From Actinomycetota bacterium (GTDB lineage Bacteria; Actinomycetota; Thermoleophilia; Gaiellales; Gaiellaceae), in contig VAWH01000023.1 of the NCBI GenBank assembly GCA_005888315.1, forward strand, positions 1 through 63,279: 63,279 bases of DNA, written 5' to 3'. The notes beneath the pieces are model-generated. The model was not told the DNA's origin and ran no database searches. It saw only the letters and a list, made by a program, of their open reading frames with translations. Shown in pieces: positions 49,190 to 57,613 of this stretch. Positions within the stretch are counted from its first letter, which is position 1. Each line of letters begins with the position of its first letter. A program made the position numbers and the translations under genes.

Positions 49190-50781
49190 ATGAGCGGGAA
49201 GGGCTGCTTCGGCTCGTCGGCGGCGCAGTCGCCGCGCTCGAGCGAAGCCGGGAGCGGATCGACGACCTCAACGTCTACCCCGTCCCCGACGGCGACACCG
49301 GCACGAACCTCGCGCTGACCGCGCGGGCGGTGCTCGAGGCGCTCGAAGCCTCGACCGCCGAGGATCGCGCCACCCTGGCGCGCGAAACGACGCGTGCGGC
49401 GCTGATGGGCGCCCGCGGGAACTCCGGCGTCATTCTCTCCCAGATCGTCCGCGGGCTCGCGGAGTCGCTGGCGGGCGAAGGCCGAGCCGGGATTGAATCG
49501 GTCGACGGTCCGGCGGTCGCGCGGGCGCTGCGGGCGGGCGCGGATGCCGCCTACAGGGCAGTCCGCAAACCGGTCGAGGGAACGATGCTGACCGCGATCA
49601 GGACGCTCGCAGACGCCGCCGAGGCGGAGCAGTCGAAGGCGGTCGCACAGCTGCTCGAGCTGCTCGTCGCGCGGGGTGAGGAGGCAGTCGCCCAGACGGA
49701 GGCGCAGCTCGACGTCCTGCGCGAGGCGGGCGTGGTCGACGCCGGCGCCGCCGGCCTCGTCGAATTGCTGCGCGGGGTCGCCTCGGTCGTCGGCGGGCAG
49801 CCGTTGCCGGAGGCCCCGCCGGTGGAGAGAACGGCAGTCGAAGCGGCGCATCAGGAGCTCTCGCGGTTCCGGTACTGCACGGCCTTCGTGATCGAGGGAG
49901 AGCTCGAGCCGGTCGCGCTGGAGGCGCAGTTCGAGCGGCTTGGAGACTCCCTGCTCGTCGTCGGGGACGAGCATGCCTTGAAGGTGCACGTCCACACGGA
50001 CGATCCCGGGACGGCGCTCGCGATCGGTACCCGGGCGGGCGCGATCGAGAATGTCGAGATCGCGGACATGCATCGCCAGACGAAGGCGCGCGAGCGCCGG
50101 CTGCTGGCCGCGGTTCCCGACCCGTTGCCGGCCGCAGTAGAAGTCGTCGCCGTAGTGACGGGCTCTGGCAACCGGCGTCTGTTCGAGAGCCTTGGCGCGA
50201 CACAGATCGTCGAGGGGGGGCAGACGATGAACCCCTCGGCCGCCGAGCTCGTCGCAGCCGTCGACGCGACCGATGCTCCCGAGGCGATCGTGCTGCCCAA
50301 CAACGCCAACATCCGGCTCGCCGCTGAACAGGCGGCCTCGCTCGCGAAGCGGCCGACGCGCGTCGTTGCGACGACGTCGATGCAAGCGGGTCTGGCGGCG
50401 CTGGTCGCGTTCAACCCGGTGCGTTCGGCCGAGGAGAACGCGACGGCGATGGCCGAGGCGGCGGCGCGCGTTGCGACGGGGGCGGTAACCACTGCGTCGC
50501 GCGACGTCCAGCTGAACGGCCGGGCCGTCGGCGCGGGTGAGTACGTCGGCCTGCTCGAGGACGAGCCGGTCACGGGAGGCGCCGAGTTCGAACCTGTGGC
50601 GCGAGCGTTGCTCGAACGCCTGCTCGCCGAGCCACGAGAGGTCGTGACCCTGCTTACCGGTGAGGACGAGCCGGATCTCTCGGAACTGCTCGCCGAGCTC
50701 GAACGCGCGAATCCGGAAGTGGAGATCGAGGTTCACGAAGGCGGCCAGCAGAACTACCCGTTGCTCGTGTCGGCCGAATAG
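49186..50781 (+). CDS. fakA: Fatty acid kinase subunit A (DAK2 domain protein, YloV-like)
   Basis: FakA phosphorylates fatty acids held by FakB. The 531-residue protein has an N-terminal DhaL-like nucleotide domain (DDLNVYPVPDGDTGTNL with the metal aspartates; GARGNSGVILSQIVRGLAE), a middle domain (FRYCTAFVIEG, HALKVHVHTDDPGTAL) and a C-terminal domain (EAIVLPNNANIRLAAEQAA, VVATTSMQAGLAALVAF). Length matches Staphylococcus FakA (about 550). FakB lies 0.4 kb downstream, beyond a receiver-domain gene. The product acyl-phosphate could enter PlsY. Confidence 0.9.
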   Translation: MNEREGLLRLVGGAVAALERSRERIDDLNVYPVPDGDTGTNLALTARAVLEALEASTAEDRATLARETTRAALMGARGNSGVILSQIVRGLAESLAGEGRAGIESVDGPAVARALRAGADAAYRAVRKPVEGTMLTAIRTLADAAEAEQSKAVAQLLELLVARGEEAVAQTEAQLDVLREAGVVDAGAAGLVELLRGVASVVGGQPLPEAPPVERTAVEAAHQELSRFRYCTAFVIEGELEPVALEAQFERLGDSLLVVGDEHALKVHVHTDDPGTALAIGTRAGAIENVEIADMHRQTKARERRLLAAVPDPLPAAVEVVAVVTGSGNRRLFESLGATQIVEGGQTMNPSAAELVAAVDATDAPEAIVLPNNANIRLAAEQAASLAKRPTRVVATTSMQAGLAALVAFNPVRSAEENATAMAEAAARVATGAVTTASRDVQLNGRAVGAGEYVGLLEDEPVTGGAEFEPVARALLERLLAEPREVVTLLTGEDEPDLSELLAELERANPEVEIEVHEGGQQNYPLLVSAE

Positions 50782-50786
50782 ATCGG

Positions 50787-50792
50787 TAAGTT
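50787..50792 (+). promoter_or_regulatory. Putative leaderless -10 element for the receiver-domain gene
   Basis: TAAGTT lies 6 nt before GTG 50799 and would allow the receiver and fakB to be transcribed apart from fakA. Confidence 0.4.
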
Positions 50793-50798
50793 CGGCGT

Positions 50799-51185
50799 GT
50801 GGAGCCGCCGATCCGGGTCGTCCTCGTCGAGGACAACCAGGTCTTCCGCGAAGGTCTGGAGCTCGTGCTGGGTCTCCGCTCAGACATCGTGATCGTCGGC
50901 GCGGCCGAGGACGGCGGCGACGCTGTCGAGCTCGCGCGCGAGCTGCGGCCCGACGTCGTGCTGATGGACTACCGGCTCCCTGGGATGGACGGCGTCGAGG
51001 CGACGGCGGCCGTGCTCGCCGCATACCCTGGCGCGGCGGTGATCGGCCTGACGGCATCGGCGAACCCTCGCGAGCGGCAGGCGCTGAGCGAGGCCGGCGC
51101 AGTCGCCTGCCTCAGCAAGCACGACGAGCTCGACGAGATCGTCGCGGCGATCCAGCGCGCCGGGCGCCCGACCTACCGCGGCTGA
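50799..51185 (+). CDS. Stand-alone response-regulator receiver domain
   Basis: A 128-residue CheY-like protein with no output domain. The acidic pair is Glu11-Asp12 (VVLVEDNQVF), the phosphoacceptor Asp57 (VVLMDYRLPGMDG), Thr85 (IGLTASA) and Lys107 (CLSKHDELDEI), all in place, so phosphorylation is expected. The sequence resembles NarL-family receivers without the HTH. No histidine kinase is visible in the window. It sits between fakA (17 nt) and fakB (1 nt), which is unusual and suggests control of fatty acid kinase by protein contact. Confidence 0.88.
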   Translation: MEPPIRVVLVEDNQVFREGLELVLGLRSDIVIVGAAEDGGDAVELARELRPDVVLMDYRLPGMDGVEATAAVLAAYPGAAVIGLTASANPRERQALSEAGAVACLSKHDELDEIVAAIQRAGRPTYRG

Positions 51186-51186
51186 C

Positions 51187-52044
51187 GTGGAGCTGACCGC
51201 CGCGAGCACCGCGATCGTGGTCGATTCGACTGCGGATTTCCCGGAGGCGCCGCAACGCTTTCCGAACTGGCGGATCGTCCCGCTCTACGTCCGCTTCGGC
51301 GAAGAGAGCTTCCGCGACTACGTCGAGCTCGGGCCTGACGAGTTCTACGCGCGCCTGCGCGGCTCGCCGATGACGCCGACCACGTCCCAGCCGACTCCCG
51401 GCGACTTCCACGCCGTCTACGAGGAGCTGTCCGGATACGAGCGCATCTATTCGCTCCACATCGCGGGCACGCTTTCCGGCACGGTCGAGAGCGCGCGGGC
51501 AGCCTCACGGGACTTCGGCGACCAGGTCCGCGTCGTCGACACCGAGACCGCCTCGGCCGCTGTGGCGATGCTCGGGCTCTCGCTCCAGCGGCGGCTAGAC
51601 CGGGGTACGACCGACGAGGAGGTCGAGGCGCTCCTGCAGCGGCACCTGCGTGACTCGCAGCTCGTCTTCACGCTCGACACGCTCGACTACCTCGCACGCG
51701 GCGGACGGATCGGCCGCGCCGCGGCGTGGGCGGGGCAGCTGCTGAACGTGAAGCCGATCCTGACCATCCGCGGCGGCGAGGTGATCCCGCTCAAGCGCGT
51801 CCGTGGCAACCGGCGCGCCTTCCAGGAGTTCATCGCGGCCTTCGAGTCGGGCTCGGGTGACGGGCCGAACCTGCTGGTGGCGATCGCTCAGGCGGATGCG
51901 CCTGAGCGCGTCGAGGCGCTGAGGGAGCTCGTGCGGCGCACTCGTCCGCAGGCGAAGCTCGAGCTCGTCACGACGCTTGGCCCGGTCGTCGGGACCCACG
52001 CGGGCCCCGGGACGGTGGGGCTCTTCTGGTTCGAGGATGACTGA
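51187..52044 (+). CDS. fakB: DegV family fatty-acid-binding protein (FakB)
   Basis: Presents fatty acid to FakA. The 285-residue protein from GTG 51187 has TAIVVDSTADFPEA, WRIVPLYVRFGEESFRDYVEL, the TSQPTPGDFHAVYEEL motif (SQPS-like), IHIAGTLSGT-type (LHIAGTLSGTVESA) acyl-carboxylate site, VFTLDTLDYLARGGRIGRAAAW and LLNVKPILTIRGGEV, with TLGPVVGTHAGPGTVG closing. The genes fakA and fakB together support use of exogenous fatty acids. The stop overlaps recG by 8 nt. Confidence 0.9.
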   Translation: MELTAASTAIVVDSTADFPEAPQRFPNWRIVPLYVRFGEESFRDYVELGPDEFYARLRGSPMTPTTSQPTPGDFHAVYEELSGYERIYSLHIAGTLSGTVESARAASRDFGDQVRVVDTETASAAVAMLGLSLQRRLDRGTTDEEVEALLQRHLRDSQLVFTLDTLDYLARGGRIGRAAAWAGQLLNVKPILTIRGGEVIPLKRVRGNRRAFQEFIAAFESGSGDGPNLLVAIAQADAPERVEALRELVRRTRPQAKLELVTTLGPVVGTHAGPGTVGLFWFEDD

Positions 52045-54097
52045 GCTTCGCGGCTTCGCAGGCGCGCAGCGAACCGAAGCCTGGCCGCCGACGCGAGGCC
52101 GGCCGCGGCCGGAGGCTCTCGCCCGCACGCTCGACACGCTGCCCGGCGTCGGGCCGTCGCTGCGCGCCAAGCTGGCGAAGCTGGGCCTGCGAACGATTCG
52201 CGACCTGCTCGAGCACCGGCCGCGCGACTACCAGCAGGCGGTCGGGGAGACCCCGATCTCGAACCTCTTCGGCGAGGAGGAGGCGGTGATCGCCGGCGAG
52301 GTGCGCCGCGTCTCGGTGCGGCCGACGCGGCGCCGGTTGACCGTGATCAAGGCCGCGATCCGCGACGGGAGCGGCGAGATCTCGGCGGTCTGGTTCAACC
52401 AGCCCTGGCTGGCGGACAAGCTCCGGCCGGGGACGAGGCTGCGCCTGCGCGGCCAGCTGCGGCGGAACGAGTTCCACGTCCGCTCCTACGACCTGGACGG
52501 CGCCTCCGCGACGGCAGATTTTGCGCCGGTCTATCCGGCGAGCGAGGAAGTGACCTCGCCGCGGCTGCGGACGCTCGTCGAGAGTGCGCTGCCGTACGCG
52601 CGGGACTTCGGCGACTCGCTGCCGGCCTCGCTGCGGGCGCGGGAGCGACTGCCGCTTCGCTTCGACGCGCTCGTTGCCCTGCACCGGCCGCGCGAGGCCG
52701 AGGAGGCCGAGTCGGCTCGGCGGCGGCTCGCGCTCGACGAGCTGCTCCTGCTCCAGGTCGGGCTGGCTCGGATCCGCAAGGGGACGGAGGAGGCGACCGC
52801 GCCGGCCCTCCGAGAGGCGGGCGAGCTCGTCGAGCGCTACCGGCGGGCGTTGCCGTTCGAGTTGACGCGGGATCAGGAGCGAGCGATCACGGAGATCGAC
52901 GCCGATCTCGGCACCGCGAAGCCGATGCAGCGGCTGCTCCAGGGCGATGTCGGCTCCGGCAAGACGGTCGTTGCGCTCTACGCGCTGCTGCGCGCGGTCG
53001 AGGCCGGCAGGACGGGGGCGCTAATGGCGCCAACGGAGACCCTGGCCGAGCAGCACTTCCTGACGGTCGAGCCGATCTGCGGCGAGCTCGGCGTGCGTGT
53101 CGCACTGCTGACCGGCTCGGTCAAGGGAGAGGTCGAGGGGGCGCAGGTTCTCGTCGGCACGCACGCGCTGATCCAGGAAGGCGTCGAGCTGTCCGATCTG
53201 GCCGTGGCCGTCGTTGATGAGCAGCACAGATTTGGAGTCGAGCAGCGGGGTGCGCTCGCCGCCGGCCGCTCGCCGCACGTTCTGCACATGACCGCGACGC
53301 CGATCCCGCGAACGCTCGCGCTGACCGTCTACGGCGATCTGGCCGTGACGGAGATCGCCAAGCCACCGGCGAACCGTAAGCCGATCGTGACGAGCTGGGT
53401 GACCGACGAGCTCAGCTCCGAGGCGTACCGGCGCCTGCGCAAGCACCTCGACGCCGGGCGCCAGGCGTACGTCGTCTGCCCGCTGATCGAGGAGTCGGAG
53501 ACCTCGCAAGCGCGCGCTGCGGAGGCCGAGGCGGAGCGGCTTCGCCGCGGCGAGCTGAGGGACTACCGGGTCGGATTGCTGCACGGCCGCCTGCGGCCGG
53601 CCGAACGGCGGGAGCTGATGGCGCAGTTCAAGGCGCGGGAGCTCGACGTGCTCGTCTCGACGACCGTGATCGAGGTGGGCGTCGACGTTCCGAATGCGAC
53701 GATCATGATCGTCCAGGAGGCCGATCGATTCGGCCTGGCGCAGCTCCACCAGCTGCGCGGCCGCGTCGGCCGCGGCGCTGAGCAGTCGTACTGCCTGCTC
53801 GTCTCGCGAGCCAAGGAGGAGCTGACCGACAACGCCCGGGAGCGTCTGCAGGCGCTGGTCGAGACGACGGACGGGTTCGAGCTGGCGGAGAAGGATCTCG
53901 AGCTGCGCGGCGAGGGGCAGCTGCTGGGCAAGCGTCAGGCGGGCCTCTCCGAGTTCCGCTTCACGCGGCTGCGAGCCGACCGCGAGTTGCTCGAGCGGGC
54001 GCGCGAGCTCGCCGGCGAGCTCGTCGAGTACGAAGGCCCGCTGAACGACGAGGTCGACCGCTTCTTCGCGGGCGCGGAGACCGAGTCGCTGGCCTGA
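52037..54097 (+). CDS. recG: ATP-dependent DNA helicase RecG
   Basis: Remodels stalled forks and branched DNA. The 686-residue protein from ATG 52037 has the wedge OB domain (about 30-240; LDTLPGVGPSLRAKLAKLG, IRDLLEHRPRDYQQ), Walker A LLQGDVGSGKTVVALYALL, DEQHRFGVEQR (motif II), HMTATPIPRTLALTVYGDL, VSTTVIEVGVDVPNATIM, and QLHQLRGRVGRGAEQSYCLLV with the closing wedge LRGEGQLLGKRQAGLSEFR. Earlier in-frame codons lie inside fakB. Full length for the family. Confidence 0.95.
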   Translation: MTELRGFAGAQRTEAWPPTRGRPRPEALARTLDTLPGVGPSLRAKLAKLGLRTIRDLLEHRPRDYQQAVGETPISNLFGEEEAVIAGEVRRVSVRPTRRRLTVIKAAIRDGSGEISAVWFNQPWLADKLRPGTRLRLRGQLRRNEFHVRSYDLDGASATADFAPVYPASEEVTSPRLRTLVESALPYARDFGDSLPASLRARERLPLRFDALVALHRPREAEEAESARRRLALDELLLLQVGLARIRKGTEEATAPALREAGELVERYRRALPFELTRDQERAITEIDADLGTAKPMQRLLQGDVGSGKTVVALYALLRAVEAGRTGALMAPTETLAEQHFLTVEPICGELGVRVALLTGSVKGEVEGAQVLVGTHALIQEGVELSDLAVAVVDEQHRFGVEQRGALAAGRSPHVLHMTATPIPRTLALTVYGDLAVTEIAKPPANRKPIVTSWVTDELSSEAYRRLRKHLDAGRQAYVVCPLIEESETSQARAAEAEAERLRRGELRDYRVGLLHGRLRPAERRELMAQFKARELDVLVSTTVIEVGVDVPNATIMIVQEADRFGLAQLHQLRGRVGRGAEQSYCLLVSRAKEELTDNARERLQALVETTDGFELAEKDLELRGEGQLLGKRQAGLSEFRFTRLRADRELLERARELAGELVEYEGPLNDEVDRFFAGAETESLA

Positions 54098-54099
54098 CC

Positions 54100-54155
54100 T
54101 AGGGACAGCCTTAACGGCCAGGGCTGAAACCGCGCTGTCTCTGAGGACTGTCCCC
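54100..54155. repeat. TAGGGACAG ... CTGTCCCC inverted repeat after recG
   Basis: TAGGGACAG (54100-54108) and GGACTGTCCCC (54145-54155) form inverted arms separated by about 36 nt. They are members of the same family as the cluster at 27.7 kb. The region up to 54250 has no gene. Confidence 0.5.
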
Positions 54156-54250
54156 ACGAACTGACGCGCGCGGACATGGCAACTGCAACAAAAGTGTGAC
54201 TCTTCGTCCACAGACACGTCCGCGCGGCACGATTCACGCATGAGGTGCGT

Positions 54251-54886
54251 GTGAGAATCATCGCCGGCTCGAACAAGGGCGCACGGATCTTTGCCCCGAA
54301 GGGACATGACACGCGTCCGACGGCCGACCGCGCCCGCGAAGCGGCCTTCAACCTGATCGGCCCCGTCGACGGCGCGGCCGTGCTCGACCTCTTCGCCGGC
54401 TCGGGCGCGATGGGTCTCGAAGCCCTCTCGCGCGGCGCCGCGAGCGCGGTCTTCATCGAGAACGACCGGGAAGCGTGCCGGACGATCGACCGTAACCTCG
54501 ACAAGCTCCACCTCACGGGTGCGCGGGTGATCCAGCAGGACGCGCTTCGGGCCCTGGCCGCCGAGGCGGCCGCCGCTCGCCGCTACGATCTCGTGCTGGT
54601 CGACCCGCCCTACGGGATGTTTACTTCCCTGCAAAACAGGCTTTCCACCTACCTCCCGGCCGTGCTTGCCCAGGACGGCCTCGTCGTCGTCGAGACCGGC
54701 GCCAGAGAGGAGCCCGAGTTGCCGCCGCTCACCCAGCGAACGAGCCGGCGCTACGGCTCCGCCCGCATCTCGCTCTTTCAACTCGCCCCGGGAGACCGCA
54801 CCGGTGCAGACTCCTTGAACGTGGATAAGACGGCCGCACCGGCAAAGCCGGTACGGCCTCCAGACGGCATCGCAAGCGACGCCTGA
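54251..54886 (+). CDS. rsmD: 16S rRNA m2G966 methyltransferase
   Basis: A 211-residue SAM-dependent methyltransferase. RIIAGSNKGARIFAPKG, TRPTADRAREAAFNLI, VLDLFAGSGAMGLEALSRGA (SAM loop) and YDLVLVDPPYGMF (catalytic DPPY) are all diagnostic. GTG 54251 is preferred over GTG 54245 because GAGG lies 5 nt before it and homologues start MRIIAGS. The last 20 codons (DKTAAPAKPVRPPDGIASDA) are encoded by a 61-nt dispersed hairpin repeat and are not part of the family fold. It precedes coaD, as in most bacteria. Confidence 0.93.
   Translation: MRIIAGSNKGARIFAPKGHDTRPTADRAREAAFNLIGPVDGAAVLDLFAGSGAMGLEALSRGAASAVFIENDREACRTIDRNLDKLHLTGARVIQQDALRALAAEAAAARRYDLVLVDPPYGMFTSLQNRLSTYLPAVLAQDGLVVVETGAREEPELPPLTQRTSRRYGSARISLFQLAPGDRTGADSLNVDKTAAPAKPVRPPDGIASDA
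54823..54883 (-). repeat. 61-nt hairpin repeat, copy 2 (inside the rsmD 3' end)
   Basis: The reverse complement begins GGCGTCGCTTGCGATGCCGT and contains the hairpin GGCCGTACCGGC-TTT-GCCGGTGCGGCC. It matches copy 1 (38931-38991) at 53 of 61 positions. It ends directly before the rsmD TGA, so the repeat supplies the last 20 RsmD codons. Confidence 0.7.
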
Positions 54887-54896
54887 GCGAGCACCC

Positions 54897-55412
54897 GTGA
54901 TCACCGCCATCTACCCCGGCACCTTCGACCCCGTCACGAACGGCCACGTCGACGTGATCGAGCGCGCCGCCGGCATCTTCGACCGGCTGGTGATCGGCGT
55001 TGTCGGCAACCCGCAGCACAAGCAGCCGATGTTCACCCTCGACGAGCGCGTCGCGTTCCTGACCGAGGCGCTCGACGGTCTGCAGAACGTGGAGGTCGAC
55101 GTCTTCTCCGAGCTCGTTGTCGAGTTCGCGCGCAAGTGGGAGGCGAAGGCGATCGTCAAAGGCCTGCGCGTGATCTCGGACTTCGAGTGGGAGTTCCAGA
55201 TGAACCAGCTCAACCGGACGCTCGCGCCGGAGGTCGAAACCGTCTATGTGATGGCGAGTCCCGAGGTCAGCTTCGTCTCCTCGAGCGGGGTGAAGGAGAT
55301 CGCCTCGTTCGGCGGAAAGGTGGACGGCCTCGTCCCGGCGGCGGTCGCGAAACGGTTCGTGGAGATGTTTCCGGACGGGCGGCCGGGGACGCCCGAGAAA
55401 CCAGGGGAATGA
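54897..55412 (+). CDS. coaD: Phosphopantetheine adenylyltransferase
   Basis: Fourth step of coenzyme A synthesis. The 171-residue protein from GTG 54897 starts [20 protein letters not shown] with the nucleotidyltransferase TNGH (14-17), then [42 protein letters not shown] and [24 protein letters not shown]. Length is typical (about 160) with a short charged tail. The stop overlaps the next gene as ATGA. Confidence 0.95.
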   Translation: MITAIYPGTFDPVTNGHVDVIERAAGIFDRLVIGVVGNPQHKQPMFTLDERVAFLTEALDGLQNVEVDVFSELVVEFARKWEAKAIVKGLRVISDFEWEFQMNQLNRTLAPEVETVYVMASPEVSFVSSSGVKEIASFGGKVDGLVPAAVAKRFVEMFPDGRPGTPEKPGE

Positions 55413-55912
55413 ACGAGACACAACGACTCGAAAGCCTCCTCGCGGGGGGCAACGGAGGCAGCGTGACGTTGAGCCGAAAGGATGCGCACGAGCTCGCCCA
55501 GAAGCTGAAGGTTCGTGGCAATCCGGGCGCTGCCGCAAGGCTGGTCGAGCTGCTCAACTCGCCTGGCGACGTCCATCTCGACCCGGAGGAGGCGAACGAC
55601 CTGCTCGAGCAGTTGCGCGAGAGCGGCCGCCGCTGGGTTTTCGGCACGAATGAGGCGCGCGAGCTGGCTTCGATGAAGGTGCCGGCCGAGCCCGAGCTGG
55701 AAGCCGAGCCGGAGCCGGAGCCGGTGCTTGCGCCGGTACCCGAGCCGGAGCCGGTACCCGAGCCCGAGCCGGTACCCGAGCCCGAGCCCGAGCCTGCCCT
55801 CGAGGCCGAGCCGGCGCCGGAGCCTGAATCCACGCCGGAGCCGGAGCCCGCACCGGAACCGCAACAAAAGCGAGGCTTCTTCAGCCGCCTCTTCGGCAGA
55901 AGTGACGAATAG
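55409..55912 (+). CDS. Pro-Glu repeat protein with amphipathic C-terminal peptide
   Basis: A 167-residue protein with three parts. Residues 1-90 are a helical domain ([51 protein letters not shown]). Residues 92-150 are almost pure Pro-Glu/Pro-Ala repeats, expected to be extended and stiff. Residues 152-167 are [15 protein letters not shown], a basic amphipathic segment that could bind membrane or a partner. I do not recognise a named family. It lies between coaD (ATGA overlap) and the SepIVA-like coiled-coil gene, so a role in cell envelope or division is a contextual guess. Confidence 0.7.
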   Translation: MNETQRLESLLAGGNGGSVTLSRKDAHELAQKLKVRGNPGAAARLVELLNSPGDVHLDPEEANDLLEQLRESGRRWVFGTNEARELASMKVPAEPELEAEPEPEPVLAPVPEPEPVPEPEPVPEPEPEPALEAEPAPEPESTPEPEPAPEPQQKRGFFSRLFGRSDE

Positions 55913-55923
55913 TGCTTCCTCTG

Positions 55924-55929
55924 TAGACT
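55924..55929 (+). promoter_or_regulatory. Putative -10 element for the SepIVA-like gene
   Basis: TAGACT lies 10 nt before ATG 55940. Confidence 0.4.
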
Positions 55930-55939
55930 CCGGGGGTTC

Positions 55940-56458
55940 ATGGACGTACTCGTTCTCATCGACAAGCTCGACGACCTCGTGCACAACGCGAAGGCCGTGC
56001 CGCTCACCGACCAGGTGCGCATCGATCGCGAGGAGATCTACGACATCCTCGACCAGATGCGCGCGACGATCCCGGAGGAGATCAAGCAGGCCCGGTGGAT
56101 CGTCAAGGAACGGCAGGAGATGCTCGCCGAGGCGAAGCGGGAGTGCGACAGGATCCTCGGCGAGGCACGCGAGCAGGCCGTTCGCGAGGCATCGCAGACG
56201 GAGATCGTCAAGCTCGCCGAGCGCCAGGCACAGGAGATCGTCGACGAGGCCAGGCGCCAGGCGCGCGAGACGCGGCTCGAGATGGAGGACTGGGCCGACA
56301 GCATCCTGTCGACGCTCGAGGTCAACCTCGACAAGTTCCTGGGCGCGGTCAAGCGCGGGCGCGAGCGGCTGCATGAGCGGTCGCAGGAGTCGGTCGTCGC
56401 GGGCGTCGGCGTCGGTGTCGGCGTCGACGGCGGCTCGACGAACGACCAGCCCTACTAG
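55940..56458 (+). CDS. DivIVA-like coiled-coil protein (SepIVA/Rv2927c-like)
   Basis: A 172-residue protein. MDVLVLIDKLDDLVHNAKAVPLTDQVRIDREEIYDILDQMRATIPEEIKQARWIV-type start is followed by a long coiled coil (EMLAEAKRECDRILGEAREQA ... EIVDEARRQARETRLEMEDWADSIL) and a flexible Gly/Val tail. It is often annotated as ATP synthase F0 subunit B-like because of the coiled coil, but there is no membrane anchor. Mycobacterial Rv2927c (SepIVA, a divisome/DivIVA-like protein) sits just upstream of the yceD-rnc-mutM-smc-ftsY genes, the same relative order as here, so a role in polar growth or septation is likely. Confidence 0.72.
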   Translation: MDVLVLIDKLDDLVHNAKAVPLTDQVRIDREEIYDILDQMRATIPEEIKQARWIVKERQEMLAEAKRECDRILGEAREQAVREASQTEIVKLAERQAQEIVDEARRQARETRLEMEDWADSILSTLEVNLDKFLGAVKRGRERLHERSQESVVAGVGVGVGVDGGSTNDQPY

Positions 56459-56512
56459 TGGGTTTCCAGGCGATGCCCGCTCGACAGCATCACCTGAAGA
56501 GGCACTAGGCCG

Positions 56513-57037
56513 TTGGACACCTACCTGGCCGTCGCGAGCAAGCGCGACCGGCGTCGCTATGCCGATCGGCCGATCCCTGACGACGTCGTCACACGGATCC
56601 TCGACGCCGGCCGACTCGCCGGGAGCGCCGTCAATCGGCAGCCATGGACGTTCGTCGTCGTCGACAACCCCGAGCTGAAGGGCCGTCTCGCCGAGGCGGT
56701 CTACGCCGGTGACAACGTTCGCGGTGCCGCGCTGGCGATTGCGATCGCGACGAAGGACGGCGGCAGCGGCCTCGACGTCGGGCGCGCGATGCAGAACATG
56801 CTCCTCGTCGCGTGGAACGACGGCGTTGTCTCATGCCCGAACGGCATGCCTGACGCAGCCGCGGCCGCGCGGGTCCTCGGTCTCGAGGACGGTCTCCTAC
56901 CGGTGAACATTCCGAGCTTCGGTTACCCGGCGCGGCCGCTGACTCCCGAGGATCGAAGCGCCGAGGAGTGGAGTACCGAAGCGAACCGGAAGCCGCTCGA
57001 GGAGGTCGTCAGGCGTCCGCGTGCCGGCACCCAATAA
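56513..57037 (+). CDS. Nitroreductase family protein
   Basis: A 174-residue FMN-dependent oxidoreductase from TTG 56513. YLAVASKRDRRRYADRPIPDDVVTRIL and AGRLAGSAVNRQPWTFVVV are the FMN-phosphate region; DVGRAMQNMLLVAWNDGVVSCPNGM and VNIPSFGYPA follow. It is shorter than classical NfsB-type proteins (about 215) and resembles the compact nitroreductases seen in Actinobacteria. Substrate unknown. It stands between sepIVA-like and yceD genes, an uncommon insertion in this otherwise conserved order. Start codon is the least certain part; no ribosome site is clear. Confidence 0.82.
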   Translation: MDTYLAVASKRDRRRYADRPIPDDVVTRILDAGRLAGSAVNRQPWTFVVVDNPELKGRLAEAVYAGDNVRGAALAIAIATKDGGSGLDVGRAMQNMLLVAWNDGVVSCPNGMPDAAAAARVLGLEDGLLPVNIPSFGYPARPLTPEDRSAEEWSTEANRKPLEEVVRRPRAGTQ

Positions 57038-57066
57038 CGCGACGCTAGAACGCCTCAATGCGTTGC

Positions 57067-57072
57067 TACGGT
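57067..57072 (+). promoter_or_regulatory. Putative leaderless -10 element for yceD
   Basis: TACGGT lies 6 nt before ATG 57079. Confidence 0.45.
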
Positions 57073-57078
57073 GGCCGT

Positions 57079-57585
57079 ATGACCACCCTCCACCTCCGCA
57101 CGCTCAAGCTGCGCTCCGGCGAGCAGTTCGTCGACGAGCGCGAGGTCCAGCTCGAGCCGCTCGAGCTCGGCGGCCAGCGTTACCTGCCGGTCCCGGACAC
57201 CGTCTCGGCGGAGCTGTCGATCACCCGGGCGAGTACCGGAACGGTCTTCGAGCTTCGCTTCCGGAACCGCCTTCACGGTCCCTGTTACCGCTGCCTCGCC
57301 GACGCCGTCCTCGATCTGCCGATCTCCGCCCGCGAGTACCAGGCGACGAACCCCGATTCCGAGGAGCTGCGCACCCCGTACCTCGACGAGGACCGACTCG
57401 ATCTCTCGGCCTGGGCCCGCGACGCGATCGCGTTGGCGCTGCCTCTCCAGATCCTCTGCCGCCCGGACTGCGCCGGACTCTGCCCTGTCTGCGGCAAGGA
57501 TCTCAACGCCCAGCCCCACACGCACGAAGAAGAGCGAGCAGACTCGCGCTGGGCGCCGCTGGCCGAGCTGCGCGAGAAGCTTTAG
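57079..57585 (+). CDS. yceD: YceD/DUF177 family protein, 23S rRNA accumulation factor-like
   Basis: A 168-residue protein from ATG 57079 with GPCYRCLADAVLDLPISAREY, LDEDRLDLSAWARDAIALALPLQILCRPDCAGLCPVCGKDLN. The four-cysteine block (CRPDCAGLCPVC) is the DUF177 hallmark. In E. coli YceD (RlmE-region, renamed for rRNA accumulation) and in plants the family supports 23S rRNA; it is almost always next to rpmF, as here. An in-frame start at 57058 is possible but lies in the promoter. Confidence 0.9.
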   Translation: MTTLHLRTLKLRSGEQFVDEREVQLEPLELGGQRYLPVPDTVSAELSITRASTGTVFELRFRNRLHGPCYRCLADAVLDLPISAREYQATNPDSEELRTPYLDEDRLDLSAWARDAIALALPLQILCRPDCAGLCPVCGKDLNAQPHTHEEERADSRWAPLAELREKL

Positions 57586-57595
57586 ATCGGCTGGC

Positions 57596-57601
57596 TATAC
57601 T
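57596..57601 (+). promoter_or_regulatory. Putative -10 element for rpmF
   Basis: TATACT, the best -10 match in the window, lies 12 nt before ATG 57614 and implies a leader of only about 5 nt. Confidence 0.5.
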
Positions 57602-57613
57602 GCGCGACCGCTG

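Noticed and set aside
55698-55862. Tandem DNA repeat or CRISPR-like array
   Set aside because: The GAGCCGGAGCC-type repeats encode Pro-Glu in one frame with codon-level variation and no spacers; they are a protein low-complexity segment.
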